Of a stretch of 64,000 bases of DNA, positions 52,865-62,429 are shown one piece after another (position 1 is the stretch's first letter; the number at the start of each line of letters is the position of its first letter). The DNA is from Dendrolimus kikuchii. Taxonomy: Eukaryota; Arthropoda; Insecta; Lepidoptera; Lasiocampidae. The stretch lies in the NCBI GenBank assembly GCA_019925095.2, contig CM034407.1:19660710-19724709 (forward strand). Direction: 5' to 3'. The notes under the pieces are model-generated. The model worked only from the letters and a program-made list of their open reading frames with translations, did not search any database and was not told the DNA's origin. The position numbers and the translations under genes are program-made.

Positions 52865-54188
52865 TCTTCTTATATATAAAAATGAATCGCAAAATGTGTT
52901 GATAAGCGCATAACTTGAGAACGACTTTATCGATGAAATTTTGTGTGTGTGTTTGAGTGGGTCCCGGGATGGTTTAGATCCACAATTGGAACCAGTAGGT
53001 GACGCTGAGATCGGGTTCTACAATCCTTCTAATCACCTGGAGCGATTTTGGTGATTTTGTTTTTGTGTTTGAGTGGGTTCCCGGATGGTTTAGATTCGCA
53101 ATTAGAACCGGTAGGTGGCGCTGAGATCGGGTTCTAGAATCCTCCTAATCACCTGGAGCGATTTTGGTGATTTTGTTTTTGTGTTTGAGTGGGTTCCCGG
53201 ATGGTTTAGATTCGCAATTAGAACCGGTAGGTGGCGCTGAGATCGGGTTCTAGAATCCTCCTAATCACCGGGAGCGATTTTGGTGATTTTGTTTTTATGT
53301 GTTTGAGTGGGTTCCCGGATGGTTTAGATTCGCAATTAGAACCGGTAGGTGGCGCTGATATCGGGTTCTAGAATCTTCCTAATCACCTGGAGCGATTTTG
53401 GTGATTTTGTTTTTGTGTTTGAGTGGGTTCCCGGATGGTTTAGATTCGCAATTAGAACCGGTAGGTGGCGCTGAGATCGGGTTCTAGAATCCTCCTAATC
53501 ACCGGGAGCGATTTTGGTGATTTTGTTTTTATGTGTTTGAGTGGGTTCCCGGATGGTTTAGATTCGCAATTAGAACCGGTAGGTGGCGCTGATATCGGGT
53601 TCTAGAATCTTCCTAATCACCTGGAGCGATTTTGGTGATTTTGTTTTTGTGTGTTTGAGTGGGTTCCCGGATGGTTTAGATTCGCAATTAGAACCGGTAG
53701 TTGGCGCTGAGATCGGGTTCTAGAATCCTCCTAATCACCTGGAGCGATTTTGGTGATTTTGTTTTTATGTGTTTGAGTGGGTTCCCGGATGGTTTAGATT
53801 CGCAATTAGAACCGGTAGGTGGCGCTGATATCGGGTTCTAGAATCTTCCTAATCACCTGGAGCGATTTTGGTGATTTTGTTTTTGTGTGTTTGAGTGGGT
53901 TCCCGGATGGTTTAGATTCGCAATTAGAACCGGTAGTTGGCGCTGAGATCGGGTTCTAGAATCCTCCTAATCACCTGGAGCGATTTTGGTGATTTTGTTT
54001 TTATGTGTTTGAGTGGGTTCCCGGATGGTTTAGATTCGCAATTAGAACCGGTAGGTGGCGCTGAGATCGGGTTGTAGAATCCTCCCAATCACCTGGACCG
54101 ATTATGGTGATTTTGTTTTTGTGTCAAGAAACAAAGCCTTTTAGGAATTCAGAAAATATGGCGGTACGAAGTTCGCCGGGTCAGCTAG
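52865..54188 (+). mobile_element. Helitron-like element with internal minisatellite
   Basis: It begins TCTTCTTATATATAAAAATG and ends with the hairpin GGCGGTACGAAGTTCGCC, then GGGTCAGCTAG before a T, as expected of a Helitron-type terminus. The 5' flanking base is G instead of A. Almost the whole interior is a tandem array (52955-54121). It is non-coding. A smaller relative without the array is at 60228-60436 (GGTAGATGGCGCTGGAATCG shared). Confidence 0.7.
52955..54121 (+). repeat. Minisatellite: ten units of 116/118 bp
   Basis: The word GAGTGGG starts units at 52955, 53071, 53187, 53305, 53421, 53539, 53657, 53775, 53893 and 54011. Units contain TTCCCGGATGGTTTAGATTC, GCGCTGA[G/T]ATCGGGTTC and AATCACC[T/G]GGAGCG. 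The first and last units are the most diverged. Inner units alternate in pairs. Confidence 0.95.
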
Positions 54189-54199
54189 TTTATATTATA

Positions 54200-54740
54200 T
54201 AAATTATATGCACTAGTAAGAATTAAACTTAATATATGTTTGCGAAAAGGTATACACATATCCCTTATTTTAGAGATCCGATAGAGAAGGTAGATATGGC
54301 CTAGCTAAATATTCTGACCCTTTTCTTCTTCATATTAAACGACCCAGACTTACAAAAAGATGCCATCATCAGCGTATATTAAATAATCGCTTTAAGCAAA
54401 GTACTAGGACATCATAAACTGATTGAAAATTAAAACGCTAGATAAGACAATCCAATATAAACGAAGAGGGTACAGCGCCCTGGAAAACGGCAACGAAGCC
54501 GCTGGAGCGCACTAATAACACGACGTGACAATTTCCGTGCACCGGGCGCATATTACCCTACGAGGTAATTGGAACGGCTGAGCAGATAGGAAAGCGCTGG
54601 AAATGCTGTTAGTTACAATCACACATGCTTTAATGTTGCACGTATGCACACCCTTATAGTAAATTCATAGGCTAATTTCATGTTCACGGTTGGTCTAGGA
54701 ATAAATTCTATATGAAGGAGACAACTACCTTGCTTCGTAG
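54200..54740. other. No gene recognised
   Basis: AT-rich at both ends with a GC-richer part (54470-54600) lacking a supported frame. Confidence 0.4.
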
Positions 54741-54744
54741 TTTT

Positions 54745-55005
54745 GACATAATAATAACCCATAAACCCACTACTGAGCTCGAGTCTTCGATTTTTATACG
54801 GGAACGGACAGTACATCCGTCACGCTTGTCAAAGGCGGGTTACCTCGTTCTGCAGGTGTCATCACGATGTTTTCCTTCACCGGTACTACGTTGTAATTAT
54901 AACAATTCGCAAATTAGGTAAGAAAACTGTCTAAGTAGTGGATGTTTTTTGGTCAGGGATCGAACCCGCGACCTTTGAGTTCTAACCATTAAGCTACTAT
55001 TTTTG
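54745..55005 (-). mobile_element. tRNA-headed SINE (family S2)
   Basis: On the minus strand the head has AATGGTTAGAACTC and a B-box GGGTTCGATCC. The body has CACCTGCAGAACGAGGTAAC and TTTGACAAGCGTGACGG, and the end has CTCAGTAGTGGG. It is moderately diverged. Confidence 0.7.
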
Positions 55006-55204
55006 ACATATTCTAAACGTTTTTAGACAATTTCCAAAAATATAGTAAAAAATCTTCTAAGCGTATGACGAATAATGCATATGTCCAGTGTTCTGGTTAC
55101 TCGACTAAGAAACCAAAAATACCCCATATGTTGAAGCTACTGAACAAATCCTGGTAAAACCAATTTCCTTTGAAACCATCGTACACAATGAACAAACCTC
55201 TACT

Positions 55205-55456
55205 CTCAGATAATAATAATATAATATAATCGGCAGACAAACACGTATATTGTATATCCCCAAATTAAGCAAGTTACGCTTGTGTTACGAGTAATATACA
55301 ACGGACTACTCTGGGGCCGATCTTTGACACCCAGACCATAGAAATAACGGACAAAACCCGAAATTTACCATACCAGGAAACGAACCCGGAGCCTCTGAGT
55401 TGCAGTGAGGTAAGCCGTCTAAGGCTTACCCCGCTCAACCACAGAGCCCGTCAGAT
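55205..55456 (-). mobile_element. tRNA-headed SINE (family S3)
   Basis: Close to 36491-36748 along its length, with the GTGGTTGAGCGGGG head and a TAATAT-rich tail. The B-box region reads GGTTCGTTTCC. Confidence 0.78.
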
Positions 55457-55494
55457 AAACCAATATTATACGGTTCAGTACTTTTTCAATATAT

Positions 55495-55976
55495 ATTATA
55501 TTAATACGTGAAGCAAAAACTTTGTATCCTTTTTTACGAAAATTGCGCGGACGGAGGAGTATGAAATTTCGCACACTTATAGAGAAAAATCGTGTACTAG
55601 CAGAAGGTGATGTCAGGAGCCTTAAGAACAGACGAGCGTGCATGACAAGAGTTATGAATGTCAAAGAAGCAAGTGAGGTGTGTAAGAATAAGCCTGAATG
55701 GCGCTCTGTTGTTGAAGTTATGTATGTATGTATGTATGTATAGAGAAAAAGCGACGAATGCTAATTTTTTTATTAATTATGCATAAAAAATACATTAAAT
55801 CAATAAAAAAAACACACTACCATGTATTTGACACACACACGCATCTACATATATACTCTTTTGTTTATTGTTAAGTCAAATTAACAGTGTGTAGCCTTGG
55901 CGAAATCTGTGATCATAGAAGTATAGTCTTTGACATTAATTATAATAGTCGAATTTCAACCATGGGCAAACACTGG
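55495..55976 (+). mobile_element. Repeat family H2, copy 3, split by RTE-A copy 23
   Basis: It begins near AATACGTGAAGCAAAAACTT and ends GTCGAATTTCAACC, then CACTGG before a T (a CTRR-type end). The RTE-A insertion at 55590-55738 divides it. Confidence 0.65.
55590..55738 (+). mobile_element. RTE-A copy 23, with an internal deletion
   Basis: It starts CGTGTACTAGCAGAAGG. About 30 bases before the terminus are missing (TTGTTGAAGTTATG instead of TTGTTCGTGCC...GTGAAGTTATG). The perfect 12-bp repeat TATAGAGAAAAA flanks it (55578-55589, 55739-55750). Confidence 0.9.
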
Positions 55977-56154
55977 TTGGGATAAATCAACCAAAGTGAT
56001 CCATATAAAAACACTTGAATCATGGAATATCATCAAAATATCATCAAATATCGACATGTCCTTTCAGTTCTATACATTTCAAATCAAAGTAACTTAATTT
56101 GATCTATCCGTCTCATATCAGCATTAGATTATGTATTTTTTCTATTCATCAAGT

Positions 56155-56595
56155 CTTTTCGTCCACCATCCCGCAATGCTTGAAGACGAAAGACTTCGAG
56201 CAGTGTGTCTTGCCCGACTTGACCTACGGGGCCGGGACATGGACATTGACTGCAGGATTGGTCCATAAGTTTCAAGGTACTCAACGGGCTATGGAGCGTG
56301 CTATGTTAGGTGTTTCTCTTATGGACAAAATTAGAAATGAGCATATCCGTAAGAGAACCAAGTAGTAACCGGCATAGATCGCAAAATTAGCCAGTTGAAG
56401 TGGCAGTGGGCCGGTCACGTCTACCGCAGGACCGATGGCCGATGAAGTAGCAGACAAGTCATGGAGTGGAGACCACGTCTCGGTAAACATAGTGTCGAAC
56501 GCCCTCCAGCCCGATGGACCGACGACCTACGCAAGATCGCCGGTAGGCACTGGATAGGGAAGTCAAAGGACAGGGATGAGGGCTGACGACGACGC
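56155..56595 (+). mobile_element. LINE-E RT C-terminal fragment
   Basis: Reads LPDLTYGAGTWTLTAGLVHK, QRAMERAMLGVSLMDKIRNE, RKRTK then a stop, LKWQWAGHVYRRTDGR and RPPARWTDDLRKIAG in other frames. These are the conserved blocks after the RT domain of a common insect LINE. Stops and frameshifts show it is dead. Confidence 0.75.
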
Positions 56596-56599
56596 TGAA

Positions 56600-57020
56600 T
56601 AGACTACACCTTCCAAACACATTTCATCTTTGGTGACCCAGTAGTTTATGAGAAAAATTACTGACTTACACAGACAGACCGAGAGCTGGATTAGGTTTTA
56701 TTTCATTTAAGGTCATTAGCCGTTGTCTGACTCCATGACTTTTCAAGTCTGCAGCGTTCGCTCGTATTAAATTCAAGTCATTCTGTTACTCAATCTTCTA
56801 TAGGTCTATAACTGTTATAAGCACTTTTATTGCCCTTTGTCCCACCAGAGCAGGTCTTATTGCGATTGTGCTAGCGTCGTACATGAATAAGTCATCGCGA
56901 AGCCCTTCAATAACAGAGGCTCAATAAATTGCTTATCGAGGATCCAACGTAACGGAGCACGTAAATGTTTACGACAGTACGTAACTCCCAGTCGATTTGG
57001 GACGTGGTAAACAAAGGTGA
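56600..57020. other. No firm gene; weak plus-strand exon signal
   Basis: Mostly unassigned. On the plus strand an ATG at 56965 opens MFTTVRNSQSIWDVVNK up to an ideal donor AAAG/GTGAGTA at 57016/57017. This competes with the minus-strand candidate exon over part of the same DNA. Confidence 0.3.
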
Positions 57021-57024
57021 GTAC

Positions 57025-57181
57025 CTTTGACTTGTTCTATTAGATTCCGAATGTAAAGCGACAATTGGATTGAGTGGCAGCTGACATCATGTTGTGTGGG
57101 TACATCTTCATTATAACTTGGTACTTCGTCATTGATTGTTAAAGCATATACTAGGACAACACAAAGCAAAACTAGTTGCAT
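57025..57181 (-). CDS. Candidate first exon of a secreted peptide
   Basis: On the minus strand an ATG at 57181 starts MQLVLLCVVLVYALT, a good signal-peptide core, then INDEVPSYNEDV and SLYIRNLIEQVK up to a donor-like AAAG/GTACTC (57025/57024). Upstream there is an initiator-like TCAGTT (57264-57259) and TATAGATA about 25 bases before it, slightly closer than usual. Many insect secreted proteins have such a first exon. No second exon or family is recognised, and a competing plus-strand donor overlaps. It may be chance. Confidence 0.3.
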
Positions 57182-57624
57182 ATTAAAATAGGATAGAAAA
57201 GTCGACTTAGTAGATGGTTAGCGAAAGTGCAAAAGCTTCGACTTGATTCCGAACTTGTAACTGATACACTACGTAAAACTATCTATAGAAATTATACTAT
57301 TTTGGGCTTATCCTGAAAATACGCAATAGGGAGCACAACCGTCCACGTTTGCCTGCTTTCAGCCAGTTCTTCGCCTCCCCAGCCGCACTGTGCACCGCTG
57401 GACATAGTGACAACAATAACCATAGCCGCGGCGTTTCAACTTGACACTTATCATTACATTTTAGCCAATTTAAACAATATTTTTATAAACTACAGCCTGT
57501 GTATGGTGTATAAACTATATTACAGTATAAGCAGAACTTAAATACGCTTCGAGTGAAGTAGTTCCGTGCGTTTGTGCAGGTCCAAGCAAATGTTAACGGT
57601 TATTAGACCTCAAGATGTGTTGTG

Positions 57625-58020
57625 ACTGCGAAGTGACGCTCGCGGACCGCGTTCATAATACCGAAGTAACAAAGAGAGTTGGTCTGAAAGAGAGTGTCGT
57701 GGTGAAGGTAAGGAAAGGAATGCTCCGGTGGTTCGGGCATGTGGAAAGAATGCATGATGAAAGAATGACTAAACATAAATACAATGCAAAAGTGGATGGA
57801 TGTACAATTCGTGGAAGGCCACGACACACCTTCCATGATCAAATTGATCGTGTACTAGCAGAAGGTGATGTCAGGAGCCTTAAGAACAGACGAGCGTGCA
57901 TGACAAGAGCTATGATGTCAAAGAAGCAAGTGAGGTGTGTAAGAATACGCCTGAATGGCGCTTTGTTGTTCGTGCCTACCCCGCAAGGGAACTGGCGTGA
58001 AGTTATGTATGTATGTATGT
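57625..58020 (+). mobile_element. RTE-A copy 24
   Basis: A 396-bp fragment starting CGAAGTGACGCTCG. A 13-bp repeat with one mismatch flanks it (57612-57624, 58021-58033). A 1-base deletion after the codons for MTRAM shifts the last part of the frame. Confidence 0.9.
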
Positions 58021-58039
58021 AAGATGTCTTGTGCAAAAG

Positions 58040-58770
58040 AGATGGCCTGCGAGTCCGAATAGCGGCTTAGCGAGAGCGCAACACTCCTTTCTCGGCTCTG
58101 TCAGTAAACTTTATAATTGTGTTCTGCGCGCATTGACGTGTATGAAATTCAAAGACGCATTTAAGTTTTGCACGTAGCGTATTGTAGTTTCATTAAAATC
58201 CGTTCAGCAATTTTTATGTGGAAAGTGTTATGTTCCATCCACCAAGAATCGTCCATCGATTCCCACGAACTTCGTCAGTTATAAATTATATTAATATTAG
58301 TAGAACATCTTCACTTATAATCTTTACCTCCGTCATTAAATTGCTATTTGTACTAGGGCGACACGAAGTAAAACTAGTTTCGATACTAACATAAGATGGA
58401 GATTTATGAATAAGTCTACCAGGCAGTTATAAATCTAAGTAAATGGTTTTAGAATTATATGGCGGCAATCCATTGCGTTGTTGATCCCAATCTTTTAACA
58501 GCTTGTGGAAATTATCGTTGTTTGAGGTCAAGAAGGTCACGGCTCAACGAATAAAATGAAGGACAAAGTACGAAGATTGAGAAAGAATTAGACTTCTGCA
58601 AAAAACCGCTCGACTTTTATGCTTCCGTAGCTATTTTAGTAAACACCATACTCTGTCTCCCAATCAATGTTCTCAGAAACTACTAGATCTGCATATTGAG
58701 ATCCCTCTCCTGACTAGGTTCAGATTTTAGCACACAGAAGAACAGCGCACAGCACAAAATTCACTTACGG
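58040..58770. other. No gene recognised
   Basis: Includes a decayed repeat phrase near 58190-58230 (TTTCATTAAAATCCGTTCAG). Otherwise unassigned AT-rich sequence. Confidence 0.4.
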
Positions 58771-58777
58771 CATGTTC

Positions 58778-58910
58778 CTATATGCTACCATCCATTCACT
58801 TGCCCTACCATCGGTTGAATTTTGACATATTTGTATGAAGCATATGTCAAATTATAACCGATAGTAAGGCAAATGAAAGATCGATAAGGTATAAGAACCG
58901 GTCCTTAGTG
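58778..58910. mobile_element. Fold-back MITE (family M1), copy 2
   Basis: GTTCCTATATGC and GGTATAAGAAC ends, with arms TTGCCCTACCATCGGTT and AACCGATAGTAAGGCAA that pair almost perfectly around TTGTATGAAGCATATG. It matches 16444-16580. Confidence 0.75.
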
Positions 58911-59192
58911 GTTAACAGTTTGTATAAAGTCTTAAATATTGTCAAGTTTTGACAAATGTTAATAAATGATTATCCAAAAATTGCAGCATTTTCCATGGCC
59001 GTCGTCTTACACAGGAAAAAGATAAACCATAAAATTACTCGAGCGTTATTAAGTAACCTTATACTAGCCAAAGTACAAAGACAATGAAAATTTAAGAAGA
59101 CGGATGCATTCTTGGGCCCAGATTGTAAAAAGATGATAATGATTTTTAAGATTTGTCTTTATTATGTTGACTGTTTTTTTATATAATTAATT

Positions 59193-59300
59193 GAATGAAT
59201 GAATGAATGACTGAATGTTCTTTATTGCATACATAAGTTACACATATACGAGTACAATAGGAGGTCTTATCGCCGCCGGCGATATCTTCCAGACCACCTT
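59193..59300 (-). mobile_element. LINE 3' end with TTCA tail (CR1/Jockey-like UTR)
   Basis: On the minus strand, GGTGGTCTGGAAGATATCGC, the hairpin TATCGCCGGCGGCGATA, CCTCCTATTGTAC, CAATAAAG and then TTCATTCATTCATTC. This is the 3' UTR layout of a common lepidopteran LINE. It has no coding part. Confidence 0.65.
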
Positions 59301-59319
59301 TACAATGATTAAAAATAAT

Positions 59320-59920
59320 TGAAATAAAATAATACAAATACAAATATCTTTATTAAGCCTTTAAGAAAAAACAAAGTACAAAAAAATTTAAAGAAAGAAC
59401 AATGAATCACATTTTAGAGGCTAAAAACACTATACAAATGTTAAGTTGACTCTGACTCTCAAACTAGGCATAATTTACCTGTAATATGAGTCAATCAGAG
59501 GTTTCTCACGTCAATTGCCAGTGTTAACATTTAAGATCTCCACGCAGTGTGTATGTGGTCATGTTCATGTAGATATATGTTAGGATGTGTGTGTGTGCGT
59601 GTGTGTTTCTGTAGAGAAGGAGATAGAGAAGGAAGAAAGTGGGATAAAAGTTCAAAATATACTTAACATAGATTATAAAAAAGGAAAAAAGAAAAAAATT
59701 AAATGCCAAAACAAATCGAAATGTGTGCTGGGACACATAGTAGAAGTGAAACTTCAACGGATAAATGGCAAAACGAATCGCAAATTTTTTTTACTTGAAC
59801 TTATAACCTCTATCTAATATTTTAGTCATTTAATATATTATTACTCTTACTTAGTCTTATTACTTAGTCCAAGAACTCCTGTATCAAATAAAATGTATTG
59901 TCCGTTAGGTATGTAAATCT
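59320..59920. other. No gene recognised
   Basis: AT-rich sequence with a short GTGTGTGTGCGTGTG tract near 59586 and another possible retroposon tail near 59335-59360. Confidence 0.4.
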
Positions 59921-59924
59921 TATA

Positions 59925-60228
59925 TAATATAAATATATAATAACAGCCCATAAATGTCCCACTGCTGGGCTCGGGCCTCCCATTATAGGGGAACGGACAG
60001 TATACCCGCCACGCTTGTCCAAGGCGGCTTGGCAGGTTTGACACATCGGTTATCTCGATGTGCAGGTTGCATCACGATGTTATCCTTCACCGTTGTTAGC
60101 ACGTGGTATTTGTAACAATATGCACATTAGGTCGGAAAAATGCCTAAGCGGTGCTTGCGTTCGGGCCAGGATCGAACTCGCGCCCTTTGAGATTGGGACG
60201 CGTGCGCTAGCCATTACGCTACCAGGAC
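59925..60228 (-). mobile_element. tRNA-headed SINE (family S2), full length
   Basis: On the minus strand it starts CCTGGTAGCGTAATGGCTAG (A-box-like) and has the B-box GAGTTCGATCC. The body has CCTAATGTGCATATTG, CATCGTGATGCAACCTGCAC and GCCAAGCCGCCTTGGACAAG. It ends CCCAGCAGTGGGAC, ATGGGCTGTTATTATAT. This is the reference copy of the family in this window. Confidence 0.85.
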
Positions 60229-60436
60229 TTAATATATATAAATTACGTGTCACGTTGTTTGTCCGCGATGGACTCCCTAAACTACTTGACCGATTTTAAT
60301 CAAATTTGTACACCGTGTGCAGTTTGATCCGACTTGAAGGATAGGATAGCTTACATTTGGACCCGGTAGATGGCGCTGGAATCGGGTTCCAAATTTTATT
60401 TCTTCAAGGCAGAACAACATCTGTCGGGACAGCTAG
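60228..60436 (+). mobile_element. Helitron-like element, no tandem array
   Basis: It starts near ACTTAATATATATAAATTAC (the TC start is mutated) and ends CTGTCGGGACAGCTAG before a T. It shares GATGGCGCTGGAATCGGGTT with the unit of the minisatellite at 52955-54121, here in one copy only. It abuts the S2 SINE. Confidence 0.6.
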
Positions 60437-60550
60437 TAGCTTATATTTATATGTATCTAATTCGCGGTACGTCTTTATGTCTGTAATTGTGTGGTGTGTT
60501 TTCATATTATTAATTGTTGAAATTCAGTCACATACATAAATCGATAACTT

Positions 60551-61050
60551 ATTTTTCAACACACTTGCTCATAAAGTGGCTCTATGGTCACCGCAATTAG
60601 GCACAGAATGACACCCATTATCAAACTGTGAGTAAAAAACATTATAACTCACTAGTGAGTTATAGATTTTTTTTTATTTTTATTGGTTGAGTTGCTTTGT
60701 TCTTAAAAAAGTTTTTATTCACAAAAAAAAAAGATCGTGTTCTATAGAACAAATAAATTAATGTTCCTATTGCTTGCTCATTTCATGCAACTTCTTATTT
60801 AAATAGATAATTTTAACTCGTACGTGTTTAATAAATAAAACTTTCACTCATATATAACTTTTTTTTATCTACTAAATAAAATGACTTTTTGTTGTTATTT
60901 TATTCACAAGTGTGTTGAAAAACGTCGTATGATACACGTGTGTATTGATGATTACCGTCCTCGGCTCTCTTAAGACCCTCGCCTACGGCTCGAGTCTCAA
61001 TGTCGCCTCGGCGGTAATCACCAATGTTACACACTAGTACCATAATGTAC
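60551..61050 (-). mobile_element. MITE family M2, copy 2
   Basis: Inverse copy of 29086-29587 with few differences, including the AACTCACTAGTGAGTT palindrome and the CCTCGGCTCTCTTAAG, CGCCTACGGCTCGAG block. Confidence 0.8.
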
Positions 61051-61308
61051 TATTATTTGTGACCTTATATTTGAAGATTTCCCGTTTTCCAGATACAATT
61101 TAGCGCTGATGTTTCCCATTTTGTTATAGAAAAATACAACCCTTTTTGAAGCTACATCTCAACTCATTACACTTATTTGGGCCAAAAGTAACCTTTATTA
61201 AGAACGCTTTTATTTGATCAAAATTACAAGATCGCTGAAAAAGTAGCATCAATATTTGTTGAGGCGACCGCGTTTCTGCAGTGCGTCGTCTATGTTCATC
61301 GAAGCACA

Positions 61309-61547
61309 CAGGTGCCAGATGGCAGGGTATTTGCTCGACTGGATGGCGACCACCCCTGCTCTAGAGTATGCCGCCATAACAACCTTGTGTTGTGTTCCGG
61401 CATTATTGATCAGGTTCCAGTCTCCCTTAAGAGAGCAGCAGCGCATTTGTAGCACCTTTCGTGTTGCGAATGTCCATAGGCGATGGTAACCGCTTTCCAT
61501 CAAGTTGGCCGTCTGCCCGTCTGTTGAACTCCTGCAATAAAAAAAAT
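61309..61547 (+). mobile_element. S1 SINE, 5'-truncated
   Basis: Starts at GTGCCAGATGGCAGGG and ends CAATAAAAAAAAT. It shows GCGACCACCCCTGCTC and CATTATTGATCAGG variants. Confidence 0.82.
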
Positions 61548-61698
61548 CTAATTATAATGCTAATATATTCACATAATAGGATAACAATCTGGTTCCATAA
61601 ATTTATAATGTAGTCAGTCATAATGTATTATTGTATTGATTGTAATCTGCTTTGTGAATTAAATAAATAATTATGCATTTCGCCGTAATTGTTAAATA

Positions 61699-61800
61699 CA
61701 TACATACATACATACATAACTTCACGCCAGTTCCCTTGCGGGGTAGGCACGAACAACAGAGTGCCATTTAGGCTTATTCTTACACACCTCACTTGCCTCT
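61699..61800 (-). mobile_element. RTE-A copy 25 (subfamily b, ~102 bp)
   Basis: Its 5' end is within AAAGAGGCAAG, and it has GGCACTCTG. The 10-bp repeat TTGTTAAATA flanks it (61689-61698, 61801-61810). Confidence 0.9.
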
Positions 61801-62090
61801 TTGTTAAATAGAATTAATATTATAATTTCATTGTAGCCAACGCTCATTTAAATTAACTTATTCCAATACCATGACTATCCGTTGAACCATAGACCCATTG
61901 ACAACACTGGCCGACACGATAAACTCGTTAACCAGTATTGCCTAATTATCCTGCAAGATTTAAACGATACCCCGATTTCCAATCGGGATGCTTCGCATAA
62001 AACAGAGCGCACTTTGGTAACGTTGTTTAAATTAATTGTACTAGGACTGCAAAAGGATTAATGCAATTTACGCATTTGTAAAGGAACTAA

Positions 62091-62408
62091 GAGAAGTAAC
62101 AAAGAGAGTTGGCCTGAAAGAAAGTGTCGGGGTGAAGGTAAGGAAAGGAATGCTCCTGTGGTTCGGGCATGTGGAAAGAATGCAAAAGTGGATGGATGCA
62201 GAAGTCGTGGAAGGCCACGACACACCTTCCATGATCAAATTGATCGTGTACTAGCAGAAGGTGATGTCAGGAGCCTTAAGAACAGACAAGCTTGCATGAC
62301 AAGAGTTATGAATGTCAAAGAGGCAAGTGAGGTGTGAGAATAAGCCTAAATGGCACTCTGTTGTTCGTTCCTACCCCGCAAGGGAACTGGCGTGAAGTTA
62401 TGTATGTA
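62091..62408 (+). mobile_element. RTE-A copy 26 (subfamily b, longest of its type)
   Basis: It starts GAGAAGTAACAAAGAGAG. The piece encoding HDERMTKQIY is deleted (ATGCAAAAGTGG follows GAAAGA). It carries GAGGC and GGCACTCTG. The perfect 14-bp repeat TGTAAAGGAACTAA flanks it (62077-62090, 62409-62422). Confidence 0.92.
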
Positions 62409-62429
62409 TGTAAAGGAACTAATGCTGAT

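Noticed and set aside
52442..52913. 131- and 112-residue His/Thr and Cys/Val frames
   Set aside because: They are translations of the GT microsatellite on both strands.
52955..54121. CRISPR array
   Set aside because: Units are contiguous 116/118-bp repeats without spacers, in a eukaryotic repeat element.
57350..57430. GC-rich exon-like patch after TTTGCCTGCTTTCAG
   Set aside because: No usable donor, and on the minus strand it holds CCAGCGGTGCACAGTG, which resembles a SINE phrase. Neither frame is convincing.
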